Positions 19,295-27,225 of a stretch of 64,000 nucleotides of DNA are shown piece after piece (positions within the stretch are counted from its first letter, which is position 1; every line of letters starts with the position of its first letter). Below the pieces are notes generated by a model, which saw only the letters and a program-made list of their open reading frames with translations, made no database searches and was not told where the DNA came from. The translations under genes were made by a program, and so were the position numbers. The DNA comes from Anaerolineae bacterium (GTDB taxonomy: Bacteria > Chloroflexota > Anaerolineae > Aggregatilineales > Phototrophicaceae). The DNA lies in the NCBI GenBank assembly GCA_022843745.1, contig JALHNB010000001.1:90019-154018 (forward strand). Direction: 5' to 3'.

Positions 19295-20050
19295 TTAAGC
19301 TGAAATCATATTCATTGGCAGGTGGTCAGTCCGGTTCATAAAATTGACTTCGAGTGTGCCATCTGTGCGAAATTCGATGTGGGTAATGGCGGTATTGTAG
19401 TGATGATAAAAAACGTGACGACCCGGCAGTTGGTTAAACAGAGCTTTCAGGAGCGCGTCGAGAAATGTGCCATGTGAAACGATGCCGATTCGTTCATTGC
19501 TGTAATCCAGAGGTGTTCCGTTTGGCTCTGCCCATTTGCGAAGTTGATCCGCCACACGGATCGCGCGTCCCTGGGATACCGAATAGGTTTCGAAATCGCG
19601 ATTCCACCAGCCTTTATCCGTGAGATCATCCGGCAAAATGTAATCTTCAAAGAGCGCTTTAACCTCGGCGCTGGTCAGCCCCGGATGCCCGATTGTCCTG
19701 CCTGTCAGCGGATCGTCAACATAAATGCCGCCCTGTTCGTGAATATCGACCCAGATTTGCGGCGCGATTCCGAGCGCTTTGCCAATTGGCTGCGCGGTTT
19801 GCAATGCGCGGTGCATGGCACTGCAATACAGGCGGGTGATGCCGTAGCCACGCCGTTCTTCGAGCTTGGCGGATTCCGTGTGATGGCTGGCGACAAATTC
19901 CGGGTGGACGGCGCTTGCCAGATAGTCGCCGACCAGCGCGGCCTGTTTGTGTCCGAGTTCGGTCAGCGGTGCGTCCGGCACTCGGTGAGTCATGTCCAGA
20001 CCAAGCGCATTATTGGTTGATTGTCCGTGTCGGATGAGAAAGAGTTCCAT
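19295..20050 (-). CDS. histidine phosphatase family protein
   Basis: A 251-residue phosphoglycerate-mutase-like phosphatase. The catalytic motif LIRHGQS is at residues 5-11, and SHGTFLDAL with the second His is near residue 197. RLYCSAMHRALQTAQPIG carries the conserved Arg of the family. An insertion of about 60 residues rich in aromatic and charged residues separates the two halves. These enzymes remove phosphate from sugars, nucleotides or proteins via phospho-His; the specific substrate is not evident. No close operon partner. Confidence 0.88.
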   Translation of the reverse strand: MELFLIRHGQSTNNALGLDMTHRVPDAPLTELGHKQAALVGDYLASAVHPEFVASHHTESAKLEERRGYGITRLYCSAMHRALQTAQPIGKALGIAPQIWVDIHEQGGIYVDDPLTGRTIGHPGLTSAEVKALFEDYILPDDLTDKGWWNRDFETYSVSQGRAIRVADQLRKWAEPNGTPLDYSNERIGIVSHGTFLDALLKALFNQLPGRHVFYHHYNTAITHIEFRTDGTLEVNFMNRTDHLPMNMISA

Positions 20051-20131
20051 GCGTGTGTATCTCGCTTTCAGATGTGGGTTGTGCAGCCTGAAAGTTTAGC
20101 AGAGAATTTTTAAGCCAACATTGGCAAATTT

Positions 20132-20458
20132 TTAGGGGTTTTGAACAGGAATCTGTTCGCCCTTGTACGCGAGGATGATTTTTTCGCGTGGAACGCCGCC
20201 ATTGACCATCAGCGCTTCGACGAGAGGCTTGTCAGTTATATCCTCAATGATGACGACTTTATCTTCAACAATTTGTGCCATGACGATAACCCAGGCAGGA
20301 CGATCTTCGGCATTTCCGGGGACAATGACGACAGCGTAGGTTTTATTGGCATCATCCAGAAGTGAATAGAGCATATCAGTATCACTTGTCCCGGCGTACA
20401 ACTGAACTTCGCGCCGCACGATAGCTTCCAGAGTTATATCGGGTGCTGGCGGTTCCAT
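20132..20458 (-). CDS. xisI: XisI-family protein
   Basis: About 108 residues from ATG at 20458, which shares one base with the xisH stop (TAATG); an in-frame ATG at 20470 would add four residues. The pattern matches XisI (fdxN excision controlling factor family): YAVVIVPGNAEDRPAWVIVM, then DKVVIIEDITDKPLVEALM and GVPREKIILAY. XisI and XisH were first named from cyanobacterial fdxN element excision, but pairs occur widely without that element, and their biochemical role is not settled. Coupling to xisH is tight. Confidence 0.75.
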   Translation of the reverse strand: MEPPAPDITLEAIVRREVQLYAGTSDTDMLYSLLDDANKTYAVVIVPGNAEDRPAWVIVMAQIVEDKVVIIEDITDKPLVEALMVNGGVPREKIILAYKGEQIPVQNP

Positions 20459-20859
20459 TATCCTAACCATTGCTCAATCACCTCCTGCTCTATATCAACG
20501 ACGATCAATTTAATCTTTGTTTCGTTTATAACCACCATTCCCATATCTCTAAAGATACCATGATATGCTGACGATGGTACAGCGAGGTAGAGTTCGTGAC
20601 TGATGCCAAGTTGATTGAGCAAAGCGCGATAGACAAGGTATTGACCAATCGCTGTATAAAGCTCACCTCGCGGATCAATCTGAAAACACTTGATTTCGGC
20701 TACGATAATTTTGCTTGTATTGAGTTGTGCGCTCAAATCCGCATACAAAGGCCTTTTTCTGCCAGGAACACGAATAACATATGGGCCTGTAGAGACTGCC
20801 CATCCCGCTTTTTGGAGCGCGTTCACGACTTGTGGGTGGTAAATGTCTAAAGCAGGCAT
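20458..20859 (-). CDS. xisH: XisH-family protein, PD-(D/E)XK nuclease-like
   Basis: A 133-residue protein beginning MPALDIYHPQVVNALQKAGW, a typical XisH start. A PD-(D/E)XK-like core is visible: the Asp in LYADLSAQ followed by VAEIKCF with the E-x-K pair, then QYLVYRALLNQLG and LYLAVPSSAY. The family is associated with fdxN element excision in cyanobacteria and is always next to xisI. The start lies three bases after the tsaD stop with no separate ribosome-binding site, so it should be co-translated with tsaD. No integrated element with xisF-like recombinase is in the window. Confidence 0.78.
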   Translation of the reverse strand: MPALDIYHPQVVNALQKAGWAVSTGPYVIRVPGRKRPLYADLSAQLNTSKIIVAEIKCFQIDPRGELYTAIGQYLVYRALLNQLGISHELYLAVPSSAYHGIFRDMGMVVINETKIKLIVVDIEQEVIEQWLG

Positions 20860-20862
20860 AGA

Positions 20863-21927
20863 TTACGTTGTTTCGTAAGCATCACTCGTCAGCGGCCACA
20901 TCGGGATGACTTCCATATCCCAATCGCTGCGCAGCCCAGCCTCGAAGCGATAATATCCGGCGGTGGCGATCATAGCGGCGTTATCGGTACACAGATTTAG
21001 CGGTGGGTAGCGCACCGGGAGTTCGGTTTCTTTACGCATGGCTTTGCGCAGCGCTTGGTTGGCACTCACGCCTCCCGCCAAGAGAATCTCGGTGACGTTA
21101 TAGGCTTTGGTGGCGCGGGCGGTCTTTTCCACCAACGCCTCAACCAGTGCTTGCTGGAAGCTGGCGGCGACATCGCTGACGGAGATGCCGGAGCGAAGCT
21201 GTGCTTTCGTTTCGGTGCCACGTGCGCGTCGGGCATCCGCTGATGGCATCACGGTTGCCTCGCGCATCACGGCTGTTTTGAGGCCAGAAAAGCTGAAATC
21301 ATAGCTTTGATCGCGTTTTGCACGGGGGAAATTGTAACTTGCGGGGCTGCCCTGTGCCGCCACACGCTCGATATTTGGCCCGCCAGGGAAGGGCAAGCCC
21401 AGAATACGGCCTATTTTGTCGAAAGCTTCACCCGCTGCGTCGTCCAGTGTCCCGCCCAGGCGCTCATATTTGCCGTGATCGGTCATCAACAGCAGTTCGG
21501 TGTGCCCGCCGGAGACGATCAAGACCAATACCGGAAAAACGATTTCACGGTGCTGCTCGGTCAGCCAGAGTGAGTAAACATGGCCTTCCAGATGATTGAT
21601 GCCGAGCAGCGGCTTATTGGCTGCCAGCGCCAGCCCTTTGGCGTAATTAATGCCCACCAGCAGCGACCCGACCAATCCAGGCCCGCGCGTGACAGCAATC
21701 GCATCCAGTTTTTCGATTCCCATTCCGGCATCCAGCATGGCCTGATCGACCACCGCGCTGATCGCTTCGACATGAGCGCGGGAAGCAAGCTCCGGGAAAA
21801 CGCCGCCATATTGTGCGTGAAGATCAATTTGTGAAGCGACGACATTTGAGGCGATGGTTTTGCCGTTGATGACGACAGAAGCCGCCGTCTCGTCGCATGA
21901 GGTTTCAATTCCGAGAATGTTGGTCAT
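20863..21927 (-). CDS. tsaD: tRNA N6-threonylcarbamoyladenosine transferase TsaD
   Basis: A 354-residue TsaD with all hallmark motifs: ILGIETSCDETAAS at the N-terminus, LGINHLEGHVYS with the two metal-binding histidines near residues 112-116, IVSGGHTELL and a C-terminal CTDNAAMIA. It transfers threonylcarbamoyl from TC-AMP to A37 of ANN-decoding tRNAs together with TsaB and TsaE. TsaC, which makes TC-AMP, is encoded separately at 43.7 kb. The start overlaps the biotin-carrier stop by four bases, placing tsaD within a six-gene minus-strand unit. Confidence 0.96.
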   Translation of the reverse strand: MTNILGIETSCDETAASVVINGKTIASNVVASQIDLHAQYGGVFPELASRAHVEAISAVVDQAMLDAGMGIEKLDAIAVTRGPGLVGSLLVGINYAKGLALAANKPLLGINHLEGHVYSLWLTEQHREIVFPVLVLIVSGGHTELLLMTDHGKYERLGGTLDDAAGEAFDKIGRILGLPFPGGPNIERVAAQGSPASYNFPRAKRDQSYDFSFSGLKTAVMREATVMPSADARRARGTETKAQLRSGISVSDVAASFQQALVEALVEKTARATKAYNVTEILLAGGVSANQALRKAMRKETELPVRYPPLNLCTDNAAMIATAGYYRFEAGLRSDWDMEVIPMWPLTSDAYETT

Positions 21928-22406
21928 GATTCAAACTCCAATAACAATTGTCCACGTTCAACTACCTGACCTTTTGTGACCAGGAGGCGTTTTACCACAC
22001 CATCACTTGGCGCGGCGACGCGAATTTCCATTTTCATGGCTTCCAGAATCACGAGGGTTTGCCCGCGTGTGACTGATTCGCCTGCTGCTACCAGCACACT
22101 CACGACCTGACCCGGCATTTGCGTGGTCAAATCGCCTGCGCCTGCGGCTGTTTTTCGGCGTGTACTGCGGGCATCGGGTACAGTCAGCGTAAAATTCTCG
22201 CCGTTCACAAAAACATAGCGTTCGCTGCCCTGCGCCGCGCTGTAGGCGATGATCTGCTGCCCGTTCATCTGAAGCAGCCATCCACCATCTGCAAGCGATT
22301 CCGTCCGGATGATATGTGTCTGTTCGCCAATCGTCACGGTGAATTGATCGTCAGAAAGCGGCGAAATATTGACGTTAAAAATTTCGCTATTGATCTGAAA
22401 CTGCAT
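21924..22406 (-). CDS. biotin carboxyl carrier protein
   Basis: A 160-residue acyl-CoA carboxylase carrier. The last about 70 residues form a biotinyl/lipoyl domain with EAMKMEIRVAAPSDG; the Lys of AMKM is the biotinylation site. The N-terminal half is a beta-rich region similar to that in carboxylase alpha subunits. It carries the carboxybiotin between the biotin carboxylase encoded two genes upstream and a carboxyltransferase not present in the window. The separation of carrier from carboxylase by a secreted-protein gene is unusual. It overlaps tsaD by four bases. Confidence 0.88.
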   Translation of the reverse strand: MQFQINSEIFNVNISPLSDDQFTVTIGEQTHIIRTESLADGGWLLQMNGQQIIAYSAAQGSERYVFVNGENFTLTVPDARSTRRKTAAGAGDLTTQMPGQVVSVLVAAGESVTRGQTLVILEAMKMEIRVAAPSDGVVKRLLVTKGQVVERGQLLLEFES

Positions 22407-22427
22407 TAGCGGGTGCAGTCCGCCAGA

Positions 22428-22940
22428 TCAAGGATACAGCCGTGTGGCGTAATCGTCGAGTCCAGCCACATCAGCCGACGGGAAGACGATAAACATCGCT
22501 TTGACGCGCGTATCACTAACTGGCTCGACCCAATAACGCATCGCAAAATCAGTCTCGTAAAGCTTCAGATTGAATTTATGCAGGGTAACATCGCCATCGT
22601 AGCAAACGCCGACCTTACGGAAACTTTCGTAATTGGCGAAGGCGGCCTCAAACCAGGCGCTATCAAAATACGTGGCAACATCCTCTGGCTTAATGCCCTC
22701 GTCAAAATGGCGATAGACGACATAAGACAGCGCACCCAGGGTACGCGCCTCCCACTGTGCTGTCGTCATTCCCAGCGTTTCAGTTGCGCTGGCAAACCAC
22801 AGGTCTGGTTCGAATACATCATCTCCGTAGGACAAAACCTTGTAAATCTCGCGCAGTGGCGGCTTCTCATCCTGTGCGCTGGTCAAAAGCGCCGCGCCAA
22901 AGATTACGATAAGTGCCAGAAGTAGCTTTTTAAACATCAA
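22428..22940 (-). CDS. secreted protein of unknown function
   Basis: A 170-residue protein with a clear signal peptide (MMFKKLLLALIVIFGAALL then TSAQDE). The mature part is acidic and aromatic (GDDVFEPDLWFASATETLGM; YDGDVTLHKFNLKLYETDF) and I do not recognise it. It overlaps the 3' end of the biotin carboxylase gene by four bases and lies 21 bases before the biotin carrier gene, so it is embedded in a metabolic operon although it should be exported. Confidence 0.75.
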   Translation of the reverse strand: MMFKKLLLALIVIFGAALLTSAQDEKPPLREIYKVLSYGDDVFEPDLWFASATETLGMTTAQWEARTLGALSYVVYRHFDEGIKPEDVATYFDSAWFEAAFANYESFRKVGVCYDGDVTLHKFNLKLYETDFAMRYWVEPVSDTRVKAMFIVFPSADVAGLDDYATRLYP

Positions 22941-24508
22941 CCCTGCTCCTTTTTATGACCCAATCGAAAGCTGTCTGCCCGCGACCAGGGGGTGTGACTG
23001 TCACGATTTGCGTTGGTAGGAGGTCTCAGACTTGCCCCCACATTATCATGCCTAATATTACGCGAATCGGTCAATGCTGCAATGATGAGTGCTATGTCGG
23101 GAACAGGGATTTCGGCGGGCAGGAGCGATTCGAGATTCGCATCCACAAAACCGGTATCGACTTCGCCAGCCAGAAAAGCCGGATTCGCCAGCAGTGCGCG
23201 TAAAAAAGAGATGTTGGTGGTTACGCCAAGAATCACGGTGTTTGCAAGTGCCTGCTGCATTCGGTTGATGGTTTCGGCGCGTGTGTGACCATAGACAATC
23301 AGTTTGGCGATCATCGGGTCGTAATGAATCGTGATCGCATCGCCGGATTGAATGCCGGAATCGACGCGGATTCCTGGCCCCGCTGGTGGGATAAAAGTCA
23401 GCACCTTGCCAATTGCTGGCAGGAAATGATTACGCGGGTCTTCAGCGTAGATACGGCATTCAATCGCATGTCCGCGCTGCGTTACCTCCGGTTGCGTGAA
23501 TGGCAAGGGTTGCCCGTCGGCGATCAGGAATTGCCATTTCACGATGTCGAGTCCGGTCACAAACTCGGTGACAGGGTGTTCGACCTGTAAGCGTGTATTC
23601 ATCTCTAAAAAGTAAAATTCGCCATCAGGCGTGACCAAAAATTCGACTGTTCCGGCGTTGACATAGCCGACAGCACGTGCCGCCTCGACAGCCGCCGCAC
23701 CCATCCGCGTTCGCAGGTCGTCTGTGAGCAGTGGCGAGGGCGATTCCTCGATAATTTTCTGGTGTCGGCGTTGGGCGCTGCATTCACGCTCGAACAGGTG
23801 AAGCGTGTTTCCATGCGAATCCGCCAGAATTTGGATTTCGACATGCCGCGCCGATTCGATATATTTTTCGAGGAACACGCGCGGGTCGCCAAAAGCATTT
23901 TGCGCTTCGTGACGCGCGGAAGCCAGCGCTTCGGCTAGGGTATCCGGCTGATAAACCACGCGAATGCCCTTGCCGCCGCCGCCACCCGCTGCCTTGACCA
24001 TGACCGGATAACCGATAGATTCCGCTGCCACCAAAAATTCGTCATCCGCAGCATAATCCGACTGAAAACCCGGCACGAGTGGAACTCCGGCCTGCTGCAT
24101 CAAGGCGCGTGCCTCAGTTTTTACGCCCATCAGCCGGATCGAATCCGGACTCGGCCCGACCCACGTCAGACCTGCGTCGATGACCGCTTGCGCGAATTGC
24201 TCCGATTCCGAAAGGAAGCCGTAGCCCGGATGAACACAATCACAGCCGGATTTACGCGCGATGTCGATCAATTTTGTGATATTCAGATAGCTTTCGGTAG
24301 GCGAGGCCGCGCCGATGTTGTAGGCTTCGTCCGCAAGCTGCACATGATAAGCGTGTGAATCGGCCTCGGAATAAACTGCAACAGCGTGAATGCCAAGTTC
24401 ACGGCAGGCACGGATAATGCGGACGGCGATTTCACCCCGATTGGCGATGAGGCATTTTTTTAAGTGATGAGTAGCGAGTAATGAGTGATGTGTGAAATTT
24501 GGGGTCAT
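22937..24508 (-). CDS. accC: acyl-CoA carboxylase biotin carboxylase subunit
   Basis: About 523 residues with the biotin carboxylase order: KCLIANRGEIAVRIIRACRE, HPGYGFLSE, VMVKAAGGGGGKGIRVV (ATP-binding glycine-rich loop), ECSAQRRHQKIIEESPS and FLEMNTRLQVEHPVTE with catalytic Glu and Arg. It carboxylates biotin using ATP and bicarbonate for acetyl- or propionyl-CoA carboxylase. I use ATG at 24508; an earlier in-frame TTG at 24529 is less likely. The first 16 codons precede the domain and are made of ACTCAT/ACTCGC-like repeat DNA, so the N-terminal extension is probably adventitious. The C-terminus also has a non-family tail of about 55 residues. Confidence 0.93.
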   Translation of the reverse strand: MTPNFTHHSLLATHHLKKCLIANRGEIAVRIIRACRELGIHAVAVYSEADSHAYHVQLADEAYNIGAASPTESYLNITKLIDIARKSGCDCVHPGYGFLSESEQFAQAVIDAGLTWVGPSPDSIRLMGVKTEARALMQQAGVPLVPGFQSDYAADDEFLVAAESIGYPVMVKAAGGGGGKGIRVVYQPDTLAEALASARHEAQNAFGDPRVFLEKYIESARHVEIQILADSHGNTLHLFERECSAQRRHQKIIEESPSPLLTDDLRTRMGAAAVEAARAVGYVNAGTVEFLVTPDGEFYFLEMNTRLQVEHPVTEFVTGLDIVKWQFLIADGQPLPFTQPEVTQRGHAIECRIYAEDPRNHFLPAIGKVLTFIPPAGPGIRVDSGIQSGDAITIHYDPMIAKLIVYGHTRAETINRMQQALANTVILGVTTNISFLRALLANPAFLAGEVDTGFVDANLESLLPAEIPVPDIALIIAALTDSRNIRHDNVGASLRPPTNANRDSHTPWSRADSFRLGHKKEQG

Positions 24509-24587
24509 GGTTTCAGCTATATAAATCAAAAGCGGGACATATCATGATTATATGCCCCGCTGTCATATTTAACCTGAGCCAGGTGGC

Positions 24588-25163
24588 TTATGTGAGTTCG
24601 CGATTGCTCAGATATTCATCAAGCTGCGAACGCGCGATCTGATAGCGATAATTCACACGCGCGGCGGTCAGTTTGCCCGCTTCAATCAGATGAAACACGT
24701 CGTCTTCCGACACATTCAGATATTCTGCGGCTTCCTTTGTCGTGAGAATCGGCTTCGTGGTTTTCGGCGCAGGCGGTGGCTGTTCAACAGACGTGTGGGG
24801 TGCGGGAATCGTAACTGTTTTCCGGGCTTGTTGCGGCTGCTGTGACTGCAAATTGCCCAATATGCCGGGTAAAGGCGGCGCACCAGATGGATTCGTGATC
24901 ATGCGATAGGCGACGAATAATGCCACGAATATGCCAGCGATCTCCAGCAGGAACAGGAGATTCACCAGATTCATGAGCGTCTCGACATTCCCGTCGAACA
25001 GTGTGCCGATGACCAGTCCCAGCAAAAATGACCCAAAAGCGGGGAGCATCAAAATGATGCCTGCGCTTTTGACGTGTTTACCCTCGGCATTAATGGAGCC
25101 GATTTTAATTTTTCCTCTGTAGTACAACACTGCACCGATAATCAGTAGAATTAGCGCCAGCAT
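24588..25163 (-). CDS. membrane protein with C-terminal excisionase-like HTH
   Basis: A 191-residue protein with three hydrophobic segments in the first 90 residues (LALILLIIGAVLYY; AGIILMLPAFGSFLLGLVIG; LVNLLFLLEIAGIFVALFVA), a Gln/Pro/Lys linker, and a C-terminal MerR/excisionase-type HTH (TTKEAAEYLNVSEDDVFHLI, then AGKLTAARVNYRYQIARSQL). The HTH end would be cytoplasmic. This combination resembles membrane-bound regulators in outline but I know no named family with it. The HTH may bind DNA or serve as a protein-binding module. Confidence 0.75.
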   Translation of the reverse strand: MLALILLIIGAVLYYRGKIKIGSINAEGKHVKSAGIILMLPAFGSFLLGLVIGTLFDGNVETLMNLVNLLFLLEIAGIFVALFVAYRMITNPSGAPPLPGILGNLQSQQPQQARKTVTIPAPHTSVEQPPPAPKTTKPILTTKEAAEYLNVSEDDVFHLIEAGKLTAARVNYRYQIARSQLDEYLSNRELT

Positions 25164-25267
25164 TAGGTATCCCTTTCAACGTTCTGTTTCTAACTTACCG
25201 GAGCAACATAAGAGTGACATGAAAACGAACACTCTAACCGCATAAAAACTCTCTTTTAGCCCAATTT

Positions 25268-25927
25268 CTAGGGGTCTTTCCGTTTTTGGTGATAGCGTGC
25301 TTCGCTCAGAACGTAATCTACCGTTGCCGCAATTGTCGGGTCGGGAAGCGTATTCGAACTCATCATAAAAATTTCGTGTGCCTGGATCGCCAGTGTGCCG
25401 TTTCCAATTCGACTGCCGACCTGAATCATGCCTACCTGTCCAGTGTTAATGGTGGCGAGATAGAGCGTGTGACCGTCGATTCGCGTCGTTTCATGTGGTG
25501 AAAGGATAATTCGCAAATCGTGGGAGCGATTGTCACACAAGTTTGCGGTGATGAGAATGCCCTTATCATGCCAGGGATGCGACTCGTCCACCAGCGCGAC
25601 CTTCAAAAAATTAGCGTCGAGTTTGGTACGGCTTTCGGGTGTCAGAATGCCCGAAACGTTGACGGCATGATAACCCATCGCGTCCAGCACCAGCAGGGTT
25701 GAGCGTCCCGCGGTTTCGGCGCAGTGCCATACATCCGGCGCACATGAATCGCCCAGGTCGAGCAGGAGCGTTCGCCGTACCAGCGGCTCGACAGCGCAGA
25801 GCATAACTTCATCCTCATCGACAATCGGCTGTGCTTTCAATTGGCGGATAAAGGTATGCAGCCGGGGCAGCAATTCCAGATCACCCCGAATGTTGGCGGT
25901 ATAGAAAATGGCTAACGATTTTTCCAT
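25268..25927 (-). CDS. degenerate UshA-like metallophosphoesterase protein
   Basis: A 219-residue protein that follows the outline of the 5'-nucleotidase metallophosphatase domain: IFYTANIRGDLELLPRLHTF in place of the usual D-x-H-G metal motif, LLLDLGDSCAPD for the GD-x-x motif, and LVLDAMGYHAVNVSG in place of the ALGYD...GNHE motif. Key histidines and the GNHE motif are missing, so catalysis by the standard two-metal mechanism is unlikely. There is no signal peptide, which is unusual for this group. The start overlaps the enoyl-CoA hydratase stop by 16 bases. Confidence 0.65.
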   Translation of the reverse strand: MEKSLAIFYTANIRGDLELLPRLHTFIRQLKAQPIVDEDEVMLCAVEPLVRRTLLLDLGDSCAPDVWHCAETAGRSTLLVLDAMGYHAVNVSGILTPESRTKLDANFLKVALVDESHPWHDKGILITANLCDNRSHDLRIILSPHETTRIDGHTLYLATINTGQVGMIQVGSRIGNGTLAIQAHEIFMMSSNTLPDPTIAATVDYVLSEARYHQKRKDP

Positions 25928-26688
25928 TGTGGTGCGCGTTTCTCGATAAAGGCTTTCATACCCTCGGCTTTGTCCTCTGTGCCGAACAGCAAATAAAAAT
26001 TGCGCTTCTCGTAATCGAGTGCTTGTGAGAGGCCGAATTCGTAGGCTTTGTTAACCGTTTCTTTAATCAGGCGGACGGCGACCTGGGGCATTCCGGCGAC
26101 TTTACCAGCGAGTTTGATCGTTTCGTCGAGATAATTTTCCACCGGATAGACTCGGTTAACCAGCCCATATTGAAGTGCTTCTTGGGCTGTCAAGTTGCGA
26201 TCACCAAGCATCACTTCCATTGCAATCGCCTTGCCCACGGCGTGAGTCAAGCGCTGCGTGCCGCCTGCGCCGGGCATGATGCCAATTTTGACTTCAGGCT
26301 GACCGAATTTCGCGGTTTCCGAGGCTACGATCATGTCGCACATCATAGCCAGTTCGCAACCGCCGCCCAGCGCCCAGCCGGATACTGCCGCGATGATCGG
26401 TTTGCGGACACGCACCATGCGCGACCAATCGGTGAAATCGCTGCCGGACATCATTTTGATAACGTCCGTGTCTTCCATTTGTTTGATGTCGGCTCCGGCG
26501 GCGAAAGCTCTATCGCTGCCGGTGAGGACGATGCAGCCGATGGAAGGATCAGCATCAAAAGTTTCCATCGCGGAAAATGCCTCGCCTGTCATCTGGCCGT
26601 TGAGAGCATTGAGCGCCTGCGGGCGATTGAATCGGATAAGGCCGACACCGGGTGCAGGATTTTCGACAAGGATGGTTTCGTAGGTCAT
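25912..26688 (-). CDS. enoyl-CoA hydratase/isomerase family protein
   Basis: About 258 residues of the crotonase fold. FNRPQALNAL at the N-terminus, AFAAGADIKQME forming the first oxyanion-hole segment, and SGWALGGGCELAMMCD forming the second, with PEVKIGIMPGAGGTQRL carrying the catalytic Glu region. It hydrates 2-enoyl-CoA during beta-oxidation or related acyl-CoA catabolism. ATG at 26688 fits the family length; ten upstream residues to 26718 are not typical. It is paired with a degenerate phosphatase-like gene by a 16-base overlap. Confidence 0.92.
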   Translation of the reverse strand: MTYETILVENPAPGVGLIRFNRPQALNALNGQMTGEAFSAMETFDADPSIGCIVLTGSDRAFAAGADIKQMEDTDVIKMMSGSDFTDWSRMVRVRKPIIAAVSGWALGGGCELAMMCDMIVASETAKFGQPEVKIGIMPGAGGTQRLTHAVGKAIAMEVMLGDRNLTAQEALQYGLVNRVYPVENYLDETIKLAGKVAGMPQVAVRLIKETVNKAYEFGLSQALDYEKRNFYLLFGTEDKAEGMKAFIEKRAPQWKNR

Positions 26689-26745
26689 GGTGGATACCTG
26701 AAAAAATGTTTCTATCAAGTTTATTTTACCATCAAACTCATCGCG

Positions 26746-26773
26746 TTGAGGATGCCGCTTATTCTGCTACAAT
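26746..26773 (+). promoter_or_regulatory. promoter of the antitoxin-like gene
   Basis: TTGAGG at 26746-26751 and TACAAT at 26768-26773 are separated by 16 bases, with TGC just before the -10 (extended -10). AGGAGG at 26795-26800 then precedes the ATG at 26810 by nine bases. Confidence 0.55.
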
Positions 26774-26809
26774 TGAAGGTGAAACAGGTTATCAGGAGGT
26801 CTGTAAAAG

Positions 26810-27085
26810 ATGGTACTCACGATTCGCGCTGTTTATCATGAAGGCCAACTTCAATTATTAGACCCGGTTGATCTGCCGGAAGGTCAGCAGGTTAAAATCA
26901 GCATCGAGACGATGACTGAAGAAGAGGCTGTCCGCGCAGCGCTCGGCGATTCGGTACGGTGGCACGACCCAAATATTAATATACATCCAGAAATTGAAGC
27001 AGAAGCGCAGGCAATTGAAGATGCTTTTAAGGGGGCGCGTCCATTATCTGAAATCATTATTGAAGAGCGCGGGACACAATTGTGA
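26810..27085 (+). CDS. DUF104/AF2212-like antitoxin
   Basis: A 91-residue protein whose first 35 residues match the UPF0165/DUF104 antitoxin pattern: VLTIRAVYHEGQLQLLDPVD followed by LPEGQQVKISIE. The C-terminal part is acidic and extended, as expected for a toxin-wrapping region. Such antitoxins pair with PIN-domain (VapC) RNases. The stop overlaps a GTG that begins a truncated PIN reading frame (GTGA), the normal coupling of such operons. The toxin appears lost, so this is probably an orphan antitoxin. Confidence 0.78.
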   Translation: MVLTIRAVYHEGQLQLLDPVDLPEGQQVKISIETMTEEEAVRAALGDSVRWHDPNINIHPEIEAEAQAIEDAFKGARPLSEIIIEERGTQL

Positions 27086-27225
27086 CCGTTTATTTCTTCG
27101 ATAGCAGTGCATTTACCAAACCTCCTCAATTTAACTACTTATCGTTCCAGTACCACATCCGAACACGCGAACGCGCTGCACAACAGACGGTAATTATCCT
27201 CGATTTCCCAGCGATCAATACTTAA
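27082..27225 (+). pseudogene. truncated PIN-domain (VapC-like) toxin remnant
   Basis: GTG at 27082 overlaps the antitoxin stop. The frame reads VTVYFFDSSAFTK, a typical VapC start with the first catalytic Asp in FDSSA. After codon 13 the sequence runs into the 3' end of the opposite-strand ferredoxin gene and the reading frame (to TAA at 27223-27225) loses PIN character. A deletion therefore appears to have removed about 120 residues of toxin. The remaining peptide cannot form a PIN active site. Confidence 0.7.
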
